Of a DNA stretch of 12,417 nt, positions 1-6,524 are shown piece by piece. A model generated the notes under the pieces. The model did not search any database and was not told the DNA's origin. It saw only the letters and a list, made by a program, of their open reading frames with translations. Location: positions 1 through 12,417 of the forward strand of contig JBIJCA010000125.1 of assembly GCA_044344935.1 (NCBI GenBank), written 5' to 3'. Position numbers and translations under genes: made by a program. The DNA comes from Aquimonas sp044344935. Its GTDB lineage: Bacteria > Pseudomonadota > Gammaproteobacteria > Xanthomonadales > Xanthomonadaceae. Position 1 is the stretch's first letter; every line of letters begins with the position of its first letter.

Positions 1-252
1 CCGCTCGGGAGTGTCTAGAAAGCTGGCCCGCAGGTGGCGCGGCAGGGCCATGACCTGGGCGTCCACTTCATGAAGCATTACGTGTTGGCCTCCCCGGGAG
101 GCAACGATGACGGTTCTGGGATCCGGTGGCAGCCGCTGGGCAAGAACGCTTGTGAGCGACTGCGCGGCGACCAGAGCAACGAGCGCGACAGCCTGGATCG
201 TGAGCGCGACATGACGTCGTGACGGGGCATTGCTGAGCATCGTTTGAAGCAT
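1..252 (-). CDS. N-terminal fragment of an exported protein, probably a SurA/PpiC-like peptidyl-prolyl isomerase (cut by window edge)
   Basis: The reading frame is open for 84 codons to the window edge. It starts with a basic n-region (PSRRH), a hydrophobic core (VALTIQAVALVALVAAQSL) and a plausible signal peptidase site after VLA, so the protein is exported. The mature start has the pattern 'VIVASRGGQHVMLHEVDAQV' followed by LPRHLRASFLDTPER. This resembles the opening of periplasmic parvulin-type isomerases, where a short strand-turn-strand is followed by a helix and a 'P..LR..FL..PER' segment. That match is from memory of the family; the catalytic parvulin domain would lie outside the window. 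The start is uncertain: ATG codons end at 300, 252 and 240, all in frame, and none has a good ribosome binding site. The one at 240 gives the most compact signal peptide. If the call is right, the protein would help fold exported proteins in the periplasm. Confidence 0.6.
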   Translation of the reverse strand, partial: MLQTMLSNAPSRRHVALTIQAVALVALVAAQSLTSVLAQRLPPDPRTVIVASRGGQHVMLHEVDAQVMALPRHLRASFLDTPER

Positions 253-336
253 CCGTGGTGTGTGATGGCAGGTCGGGTCCGGTCCGCGACTGGTCGACAT
301 CTGACCGCTTGCCGGTTTTCAGAGTTCCCAATGACT

Positions 337-370
337 GACACCCTGGCGTCGAGAAGTACGCCAGGGTGTC
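337..370 (-). terminator. Perfect 12-bp inverted repeat, possible terminator
   Basis: The arms gacaccctggcg (337-348) and cgccagggtgtc (359-370) are exact reverse complements around a 10-base loop. The stem lies about 80 bases beyond the stop of the 369-aa exported protein and upstream of the next gene in the same direction. That is the place for a terminator, but no run of T follows on either strand, so a Rho-independent mechanism is not certain. Confidence 0.5.
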
Positions 371-390
371 GGTCTGATCCGCCTGTGGTT

Positions 391-440
391 CCGCGCTTCG
401 CTTTAGCGGGAGTAAGGGTTCTCCCCCGGTTGAAGCGCGG
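391..440 (-). repeat. Nested stem-loop just after the 369-aa gene
   Basis: Outer arms ccgcgcttc (391-399) and gaagcgcgg (432-440) pair perfectly over 9 bp. Inside them gggag (408-412) and ctccc (421-425) form a second stem. The structure begins 11 bases after the stop codon of the upstream gene. It could protect the mRNA 3' end or help termination together with the stronger hairpin at 337-370. A dispersed palindromic element is another possibility. Confidence 0.45.
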
Positions 441-451
441 GTGTTTGGGCT

Positions 452-1561
452 CTATTCGCGAATGAACTGGAACAAGCTTTCGCAGCGGTCCAAGGTCTCG
501 CAAGTGTTCGTGGTGTTGCTCAGGGTTCCGATGGGGTTCACCATCATGAAGTTGATCCAGTAGGTTTCGCCTGGCGTGAGGCTGCAGGCGTTCGCGAGTC
601 CCGCACCATTGAAGTAGAACGAACCCTCTCGGATCATGCCCCGACAGTACCGCAGATCGGGATCACTGGATCCAGAATCGGGAGCGCGCAGATCTCCGGC
701 GCAACGGCTGATCGAGACGAAGGTGGTACCCCGGCGATTCTGATCACCGTTGTAGCCCGCCGCGAACACTCCCTGCGCTGGAATAATGTCGAAGCGGTAT
801 GAGCGGCCCTGCTCAAGGACCACCGGTGCGGTGATGTACATGCCTGCCGAAGCCGGCCCGGGTAGGGAGTTGGTGACGGAGAACGAACCGATTGGCACCG
901 CATAGCCGGGAGCATCCGGGAATGGGCCGCGCTGGAACAATTGGCTCCAGGTCCGGACGTAGCGTGTGAAGTTCGCCGGCTGGATGTTTGGATTCGCCGG
1001 CAGGGTGCAGGCGTCCGGGTTCGGACCCACGGGTGCGGAGACGTTGAATCGAAGCTGGGTCGGAGTACTCGGGGCGCCTGCGAGGTTGTAGCAGCGCAGG
1101 CCCAGGGTGTACTCGCCAGCGGCGGTCAACCGCACCGTGGCCGATGTGGAAGCCGCAGGCGAGAACACGCTCTCCCAGCCAACCGTCGACGCTGGAACCG
1201 TACTGGACGCCACACAGACGTCAGCGGTGTTGGTTATTGCCCTGCTGATTGGAAACTGGGTGCCAGCGGGGAGCTCGTATCTGCCCTGGGTGTCCTGGGT
1301 CAGGCCTGTCACGCCCAGTACGACAGTTGGGATCTGCTGAGACACGGGGGGGCTTACACCCTGGCACACCGTGGTCCCCACCTGGAACAGACAGCTGGCC
1401 TGCACCGACCCGTCGTCGCCGATGGTGAGCGCTTGGGTTGTGTCGAGAGGGATAGCCGAGAGACTGGAGCCGCGAAAGGTCAGCGAAGATTGCGCCTGGG
1501 CCACGGATGCAGTCATCAAGAGGCATACCGTGGTGGCGAGAGCATTGAAATTAAGGTTCAT
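452..1561 (-). CDS. Exported cysteine-rich protein of unknown function
   Basis: I do not recognise this 369-aa protein. The start is well supported: a GGAG ribosome binding site sits 8 bases before the ATG, and residues 1-23 form a classical signal peptide (hydrophobic TTVCLLMTASV, cleavage after AQA). The mature part contains ten cysteines, an even number that suits disulfide bonding outside the cytoplasm. Roughly residues 75-175 look like an immunoglobulin- or PKD-type beta domain (TVRLTAAGEYTLGLRCYN and LRFNVSAP are typical strands). The C-terminal half, from about 180, is a separate region rich in aromatic residues and Gly/Pro turns, with a closely spaced Cys pair near the end (TCETLDRC). 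There is no transmembrane anchor, sorting tail or recognisable catalytic motif. The gene sits between two terminator-like hairpins and is probably transcribed alone. It could be a secreted or surface protein; a role as a T2SS substrate is only suggested by position. Confidence 0.85.
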   Translation of the reverse strand: MNLNFNALATTVCLLMTASVAQAQSSLTFRGSSLSAIPLDTTQALTIGDDGSVQASCLFQVGTTVCQGVSPPVSQQIPTVVLGVTGLTQDTQGRYELPAGTQFPISRAITNTADVCVASSTVPASTVGWESVFSPAASTSATVRLTAAGEYTLGLRCYNLAGAPSTPTQLRFNVSAPVGPNPDACTLPANPNIQPANFTRYVRTWSQLFQRGPFPDAPGYAVPIGSFSVTNSLPGPASAGMYITAPVVLEQGRSYRFDIIPAQGVFAAGYNGDQNRRGTTFVSISRCAGDLRAPDSGSSDPDLRYCRGMIREGSFYFNGAGLANACSLTPGETYWINFMMVNPIGTLSNTTNTCETLDRCESLFQFIRE

Positions 1562-1644
1562 CTTGAACTCCGTTGTAGCCGAAACCGCAGCGCTTCGGGC
1601 CAGCGTAGCTTGGCCTGTCGCAATGAATCCGCTCTGAACTAAGA

Positions 1645-1670
1645 CGAAGGGGGCCCGTGGGCCCCCTTCG
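1645..1670 (-). terminator. Intrinsic terminator of the 533-aa protein gene
   Basis: The arms cgaagggggccc (1645-1656) and gggcccccttcg (1659-1670) are perfectly complementary, giving a very GC-rich stem with a minimal loop. On the minus strand the stem is followed by TCTTAGTT, a short U-rich tail. It begins 28 bases after the stop codon at 1699. This is a good Rho-independent terminator and it separates the gene from the next one downstream. Confidence 0.88.
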
Positions 1671-1698
1671 CATTCAACTGAAAGCCTTGGCGACCAGA

Positions 1699-3300
1699 TT
1701 ACTGGGCGCTGCCGGTAGGCGTCGTAACTGCACGCCAGATCGGGTTGGTACCGTCAAGCGACACGGAGACCTCGGCGATCAGACGATCTGCACGGTGCTT
1801 GTGCACGATCGAGTAGTTCGCGAGAACGCCCGGGTTGCCGCTGCCAGCGAAGTTGGAAGCCCAGAAGCCGGTGACCGGCAGACCCACCAGAGCGGTGGTG
1901 ACCTGAGCGGTCGCGGCCGGGGTGGCCAGCGGCAGGAAGTTCTGGGCATTCGAGGTTGCGCTCTGGTCGCCCAGCGAGATGCGCGCCCAGCCTTCCTGGA
2001 AGGTGCCGGTAGCGATATTGCGAGCGTAGTACGAACCGAAGACGCTCGAACGGCTACCACCGGTGAGGTAGTCACCGATGTTCGACTGGTTGAAAGTAAC
2101 AACCTGAGCCTCGAAGCACAGCTGCGGGATCACCGGGTTGGACGGCGGGGGCGGCGAGAACTGCACGCCACCCTGCTGCACCTGGGTGCGCTCTTCGCGA
2201 TCCCAGAAGGTGATGCCGACCAGCTCACACGCGCCGCCGACGCTGATGTCATACGCCTGACGGAAGGGCAGGCGTGCCGGCTGCGTCTGGGTGATGTGCA
2301 GACGCTTGGTCGGGAAGGTGATCACCCACTCCGAATCCGCCACCAGGTTCGAGGTCAGGCGGCTGGCGTACTCGTTGTAGATCTCGTTGTGCATGAACAC
2401 AGCGGAGACCGCCTTCAAGCCCGCGCCAGTACCGGTGAACGGGAACTGGGTCAGGGTGCCGTTGTTGAACACGATAGCGGTTGCGTCACCGTTGGGCAGC
2501 GTGCGGGCGCTGGCCAGGGTCGGCAGCAGCGAACCGGGGTTCGTGTGCAGGTTGGCGGTGGTCGAGATGAAGAAGCCCTCGATCGCGTCGGCGTTGTAGC
2601 TGACGTTGGTACCGTTGGCCGGGTTCACGATCTCGGCGCCGCCGAACAGGCCGCCGTTCGGGGGCAGCATCTGCGCGCTGGCGTTGTTGGTCCAGATCGC
2701 GGTCGTGCTCGGGGCAACCCACGCAGCAATCAGGGCGCCGCAGTTAGCGGGCACGCCAGCGCTGTTGTGCTTGGCGGCAGCCGCCAGGCTACCAGCCGGG
2801 TCCAGAACGCCCATCTCGATCATCTCGATGTGGCCTTCGCGGGTACGGCTCAGTTCCCACGGGCCCGTGATCTTCACGTTGCCAGCCGCGTACTCGAAGT
2901 TCTTGAACGTCTCACCGGCGGCCGGGATGGCCGGCACGGTGCACGAGGTGTCGCTGGTGAAGATGCGGGCAGCCGGAGCAGCAGCGGCCGAGGTGCCTTC
3001 CGGGCCGTCGGAGACGATGGCCGCGGTCCACACGTCGAACGGCGACATGTACAGGTTGAAGTCGAGGACTTCGTTCGAGTTACGACCTTCCATGAAACGG
3101 ACCTTGACGGCCTTGGTCTGGTTGGTCGTGTTGACCACCGAAATCAGGGTGTTGTTGCCCTTGTTCACGGTGTAGTACGGGTAGATCAGGGCCTGGCCCA
3201 GACCGTCCGGATTGATGTTGACGGCGTTGGAGACGCTCACCAGACCGGCGGCGCCCACGATGCCTGCGACCACGGCAGTGGTCAGAGAACTCTTTTTCAT
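1699..3300 (-). CDS. Large exported protein of unknown function with an N-terminal 'ALIYPYYTV' motif
   Basis: This 533-aa protein has a signal peptide (MKKSS, hydrophobic stretch to about residue 23, likely cleavage after SNA at 26). Right after it comes GLGQALIYPYYTVNKGNNTL and then a beta-rich segment (ISVVNTTNQTKAVKVRF...SPFDVWTAAIV). I recall this motif from exported hypothetical proteins of several Proteobacteria, without a known function. The rest is rich in Gly, Asn, Thr and Ala, with a proline linker at 383-389 (PPPPSNP) and four cysteines (120, 187, 358, 395). There is no transmembrane helix, GlyGly-CTERM-like tail or enzyme motif. An AGGAG ribosome binding site lies 7 bases before the ATG, and a strong terminator follows, so this looks like a well-expressed single-gene unit. 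A surface, extracellular-matrix or secreted structural protein is the most natural guess. Its place just behind a T2SS operon makes it a candidate client, but that is an inference. Confidence 0.88.
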   Translation of the reverse strand: MKKSSLTTAVVAGIVGAAGLVSVSNAVNINPDGLGQALIYPYYTVNKGNNTLISVVNTTNQTKAVKVRFMEGRNSNEVLDFNLYMSPFDVWTAAIVSDGPEGTSAAAAPAARIFTSDTSCTVPAIPAAGETFKNFEYAAGNVKITGPWELSRTREGHIEMIEMGVLDPAGSLAAAAKHNSAGVPANCGALIAAWVAPSTTAIWTNNASAQMLPPNGGLFGGAEIVNPANGTNVSYNADAIEGFFISTTANLHTNPGSLLPTLASARTLPNGDATAIVFNNGTLTQFPFTGTGAGLKAVSAVFMHNEIYNEYASRLTSNLVADSEWVITFPTKRLHITQTQPARLPFRQAYDISVGGACELVGITFWDREERTQVQQGGVQFSPPPPSNPVIPQLCFEAQVVTFNQSNIGDYLTGGSRSSVFGSYYARNIATGTFQEGWARISLGDQSATSNAQNFLPLATPAATAQVTTALVGLPVTGFWASNFAGSGNPGVLANYSIVHKHRADRLIAEVSVSLDGTNPIWRAVTTPTGSAQ

Positions 3301-3674
3301 CGCAACACTCCTAAAAATTCAACCACAGGGCTTTTTGTGCTTTTGCCAACCGACCAACCGCACGCCATGACGGCGGTGTTCCACCCGCCTTACATGGGCG
3401 AGGTTAGACAAGAGCGCTGGCAGTCTGCCACATCGATCCAGCACACGCAACGCCGCCTGAGGGCAATGCTGCAAGGCCTGTCGCATCCGGCTCCGCCCCG
3501 CCCGGGAGCCGTCACATGGGATCCGAGGCTGCGCTCGCGTGGAGACGCCTCGGCGGATGAAGCTGCAATGAAAGGATGTCTGCTCGTTCAAACGGGGGAG
3601 CCCGCAGAGGAGCGCTTCTCGCTTCACACGTGCTTCCGTTCGCCCGCGCCCGCCGCTGGGCGTCGGATGCGTCT
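3301..3674. other. Non-coding stretch: leader and presumed promoter region of the 533-aa protein gene
   Basis: These 374 bases lie between the lipoprotein gene and the 533-aa protein gene, both on the minus strand. The part nearest the downstream gene holds its AGGAG ribosome binding site (3308-3312) and an A/T-richer leader. A 7-bp direct repeat ccaaccg occurs at 3346-3352 and 3354-3360. A weak 7-bp inverted repeat (ccgaggc 3523-3529, gcctcgg 3547-3553) lies in the middle. I found no convincing -35/-10 pair, no clear terminator for the lipoprotein gene and no coding frame with a plausible product. Confidence 0.6.
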
Positions 3675-4115
3675 TCAGCCAGAGACAGCTTCGGGCACGT
3701 GGAACCACGTGTCCCCGGACTTGATCCAACGCTCGGTGACGTAGCCGAAGCTCTGCACCTCCCCGACACTCATCTGTCGAGAAACGATGGTGAAGGTCAC
3801 TTTCAGATTGACCTCACAGAAGCTGCCCTCGTCGATACAGTTGTGCGAATGGTACTCGGCGTTCAACCAGCTCACGGGGCGCGTGGTCATCGCGGCGATG
3901 TACTCCTCGCGGTTGCGGGTTGTGCGATAGCCCGGGCTGAGATACTCCCAGGCCTGATCCGCGCGCTTGGCGATCAGGTGCTCCCAGCGAGCGACGGGAC
4001 GCGTCGTCAGCTGCTCGTCGTCGCTGAGCGGCGCCTGCTTGACTCCACCGCCAGCTGCGCAGGCAGCGAGCAAGGGGAGCAGCCAGGCCAGAATGAAGAG
4101 ACGCTTGGATTGCAT
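3675..4115 (-). CDS. Small outer-membrane lipoprotein directly downstream of the secretin gene, function unknown
   Basis: The 146-aa product starts with a lipoprotein signal (MQSKRLFILAWLLPLLAAC). The lipobox LAAC makes Cys19 the lipidated residue, and Ala at +2 favours sorting to the outer membrane. The mature part has a helix-rich start (WEHLIAKRADQAWEYLSPGYR), then EYIAAM and RPVSW, then beta strands with two cysteines eight residues apart (HNCIDEGSFCEV) that may form a disulfide, and ends GDTWFHVPEAVSG. This alternation resembles the NTF2-like/SnoaL alpha-beta fold, though I am not sure of that. A GAGGAA ribosome binding site precedes the ATG by about 6 bases. The gene begins 41 bases after the gspD stop with no terminator between, so it is probably co-transcribed with the T2SS operon. 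It may be a secretin-associated factor such as a pilotin-like helper, or just a neighbour. Confidence 0.85.
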   Translation of the reverse strand: MQSKRLFILAWLLPLLAACAAGGGVKQAPLSDDEQLTTRPVARWEHLIAKRADQAWEYLSPGYRTTRNREEYIAAMTTRPVSWLNAEYHSHNCIDEGSFCEVNLKVTFTIVSRQMSVGEVQSFGYVTERWIKSGDTWFHVPEAVSG

Positions 4116-4156
4116 CGTAGTTCCTCTATTTAGGTGTTCGAGACGGCCTGCAGGAC

Positions 4157-6424
4157 TCAGGGCTCGTCGCCGGCGGGGGTTTCATTGATGACGCGCAGAG
4201 GCTGAATACCGCGGAACTGGCGCATGTACTCGTCGGTAACGCGCCGGGCCTCCTCGGGGCTCGCGACCACTCGCGGGGTGATGAGCACGATCAGCTCCTG
4301 ACGATCCGAGCGCGTCGTGTGGCTTCCAAACAGTGCGCCGAGCACCGGGATGCGGCTGACAAAGGGCAGACCCGCCTCGCTCCGGCCATCCGACTGCTTG
4401 ATAAGGCCTCCAAGTATCAGTGTCTCCCCAGACTGGACCGCCACTTCGGTGCTGATGGTCTTGTTGTTGATTGGAGGATTGCCGCCGCCCGCAGGTGTGG
4501 CACCGGGGCTACTGTCCTCCTGTTCGATCTCCATAAAGACCAGTCCGCCTGGATTGACTCGCGGCGTGACGGTGAGCGTCACGCCGGTCTGCAGGAACTG
4601 GGTGAAGGAGTTCTGCGTAGCGCCGCTGCCGATGCCCGAACCTGGCAGTCCACCGATCGAGACACTCTGGATCGGTATCTGGATACCGACGTTGACGCTG
4701 GCGCTCTTGTTGTTCAGGACCATCACCGACGGCGCCGACAAGACCTCGGTGCGGGTGACGCTATCCAGGAGATCCATGACGCCTTGGATGCTCCTGCCCG
4801 CGATGAAGCTCCAGTTGGTGGCGCCATCGACGATGGAGGCTGCCTGCGAACTGAAGCTGCTCCGGTTGTTGGCTATGCCCCGGATTACAGAGTCTTTGAT
4901 GGCGTTCTCGACGAACCAGCTGACGCCATAGTTGAGCTCGTCGTTGAGCGTTACGTCGACCACGCGGGCCTCGATATGCACCTGCAGCGGAATCTGGTCC
5001 AAACGCTCGATGACGCGCCGGATCGACTCCCACTGCTGGCTGGTCGCCTTGACGAGCAGCTGGTTGTTCTCTTCGATCGCAGAAACTCGGACGTTCTCTT
5101 CAGAACCCAAGGCGATTCCGCCAGCCGCGTCTACCACAGGCCCGGAGGCGGCTCCACCGGGAAGACCGGGGTCGCCTCCGCTTGACGGGCTGGCGACACC
5201 AAAGGCGAGCTCTGTCGTGTCCACGCGCGCCTGCTCAGGGGCGTTGTCGAAGCGCGGCTGCTCACCGCGCCCGAGGGTGCTGGCGCGCACGGGCTCAAGT
5301 CCGGGTGCGACCGATCCCGACTGGCTCGCGCTCTGCTGGCGCGGTTGTCCACCGAACACCTCGCCCAGCGTGCCGGCGAGATCGGTGGCCTTGACGTTCT
5401 TGACGTCATACACGTACAGGCGCGATCCGCTCTGGCTGCCACCGGCATCCAGCCGCTCGATCCACTCCTGAACCTGGGCGAGATAGCGCGGCTGCGGGGT
5501 GATCACGATGATCGAATTGACCCCCTCCAGCGCGATGAAGCGGAACATGCCAGACAGCGGCGTGCCGGCACCTTCGCCGAACACCTTCTCTAGTTCGCCA
5601 ACGACCTTGGTCGCTTCGGCCTGCTCCAGCCGATAGGTGCCCACCGACATACCGGACAGCCAGTCGACATCGAAGATCTCGACGGTCTGCAGGTAGTTGG
5701 CCAGCTCCGCTGCCGTGCCGGCCAGCACCAGCATGTTGCGGGCGGGATCGACGCTGATGATGCCCTCGGGCTTCGCATAGGGCTTGAGCAGTTTCTCCAT
5801 CTCGACGGCAGAGATGAACTGCAGCGGCACCGCACGCACTTCGTATCCGCGCGCGCCGCCAGCCGGGCCGGTGCGTGGCGTGAGATTTCCGGGCAGGGCC
5901 TGCGAAACCGGGAGGATGGTATAGCGGCCGTCCTGCCACACCGCAGTGGCGTTGTTCCAGCGCAACAGCATTTCCAGAATCGACAGCGCCTGATCGCCGC
6001 GCAGTGGCTTGGCCGTCGAAAAGGTCACGGTTCCCTGCACGCCGGGGGCGACGACGTAGTTTTCCTGCAGGAAGTCGCCAAGGATGATCTTGATCACCGC
6101 ATGCAGAGACTCGCCTTCGAAATTGAAGGTCACTTCGCCACTGGCACCCGCTCCCGCCGGGCCGCGGCTGGCGACATCCCGATTGAGAAAGCTGCCGCTA
6201 CCCAGCTGCACGGCATCCGCAGCCGCAGCCGCAGGCGCGTCGAGTGGATCGGTTGCCTCGGCGTCGCCGTCCTCCAAGCCCGAGGGGAGCGACACCGACT
6301 GCGCGACAGGCTGGCTCGGCTGGGGCCTCGACTGCAGCGGGGCGTAGCTGCCGCCGGTGCTCGCGCAGCCGCCGAGGAAAACGATGCTCGCGCAGGCGAG
6401 CAGACCGATGATGCGTTGGCTCAC
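4157..6424 (-). CDS. gspD: Type II secretion outer-membrane secretin GspD (XpsD type, lipoprotein)
   Basis: GspD forms the multimeric outer-membrane channel through which folded proteins leave the periplasm. With the GTG at 6424 the product is 755 aa and opens with a lipoprotein signal (MSQRIIGLLACASIVFLGGC, Cys20 lipidated), as described for XpsD. Domains in order: Pro/Ala-rich spacer 21-96; N0 about 97-175 (VTFNFEGESLHAV); N1 about 193-256; N2 about 258-330 (NSIIVITP...WIERLD); N3 about 334-480, interrupted by a Gly/Ser/Pro-rich insert at about 360-443; secretin core about 484-720. The core has hallmark segments VEXX-like VHIEARVVDV, VLSAPSVMVLNNKSA, the GSGIGSG gate region, GVTLTVTPRVN, SGETLILGGLI, IPVLGALFGS and ELIVLITPRVV. 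A short S-domain-like tail follows. It is the last T2SS gene of the operon. A second in-frame GTG at 6538 would add 38 residues ahead of the signal peptide and is less likely. Confidence 0.97.
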   Translation of the reverse strand: MSQRIIGLLACASIVFLGGCASTGGSYAPLQSRPQPSQPVAQSVSLPSGLEDGDAEATDPLDAPAAAAADAVQLGSGSFLNRDVASRGPAGAGASGEVTFNFEGESLHAVIKIILGDFLQENYVVAPGVQGTVTFSTAKPLRGDQALSILEMLLRWNNATAVWQDGRYTILPVSQALPGNLTPRTGPAGGARGYEVRAVPLQFISAVEMEKLLKPYAKPEGIISVDPARNMLVLAGTAAELANYLQTVEIFDVDWLSGMSVGTYRLEQAEATKVVGELEKVFGEGAGTPLSGMFRFIALEGVNSIIVITPQPRYLAQVQEWIERLDAGGSQSGSRLYVYDVKNVKATDLAGTLGEVFGGQPRQQSASQSGSVAPGLEPVRASTLGRGEQPRFDNAPEQARVDTTELAFGVASPSSGGDPGLPGGAASGPVVDAAGGIALGSEENVRVSAIEENNQLLVKATSQQWESIRRVIERLDQIPLQVHIEARVVDVTLNDELNYGVSWFVENAIKDSVIRGIANNRSSFSSQAASIVDGATNWSFIAGRSIQGVMDLLDSVTRTEVLSAPSVMVLNNKSASVNVGIQIPIQSVSIGGLPGSGIGSGATQNSFTQFLQTGVTLTVTPRVNPGGLVFMEIEQEDSSPGATPAGGGNPPINNKTISTEVAVQSGETLILGGLIKQSDGRSEAGLPFVSRIPVLGALFGSHTTRSDRQELIVLITPRVVASPEEARRVTDEYMRQFRGIQPLRVINETPAGDEP

Positions 6425-6432
6425 GCGTGTAG

Positions 6433-6437
6433 CTCCT
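6433..6437 (-). promoter_or_regulatory. Ribosome binding site that decides the gspD start
   Basis: AGGAG on the minus strand lies 8 bases before the GTG ending at 6424. It places the start exactly at the lipoprotein signal peptide. An alternative GAGGAGG precedes the GTG at 6538, but that stretch is also the coding sequence for the Glu-rich tail of GspN, so its purine content has another explanation. Confidence 0.75.
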
Positions 6438-6524
6438 GATGCTGGGGCGGCGTTGGCAGCCCCGGGCCTGGGGACGGCGACAGAACGCGCGTCCCGGTCA
6501 AAGGTTCCCGCGTTCGGGCGTTGG

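Noticed and set aside
3693..3716. Inverted repeat (cacgtgg...ccacgtg) near the end of the lipoprotein gene as a terminator
   Set aside because: It lies inside the coding sequence, before the stop codon, and no T run follows it.
1657..3744. A 695-codon open frame on the plus strand across the whole 533-aa gene
   Set aside because: It is the reverse-complement shadow of a strongly codon-biased GC-rich gene, starts inside the terminator stem, has no signal or domain, and its product is the Arg/Gly/Val/Ala-rich mixture typical of such shadows. The minus-strand gene has a ribosome binding site, signal peptide and terminator.
3319..3769. Open frames in the non-coding stretch on the minus strand
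   Set aside because: They overlap the end of the lipoprotein gene, are rich in Arg, Cys and Pro, and have no ribosome binding site, signal peptide or motif.
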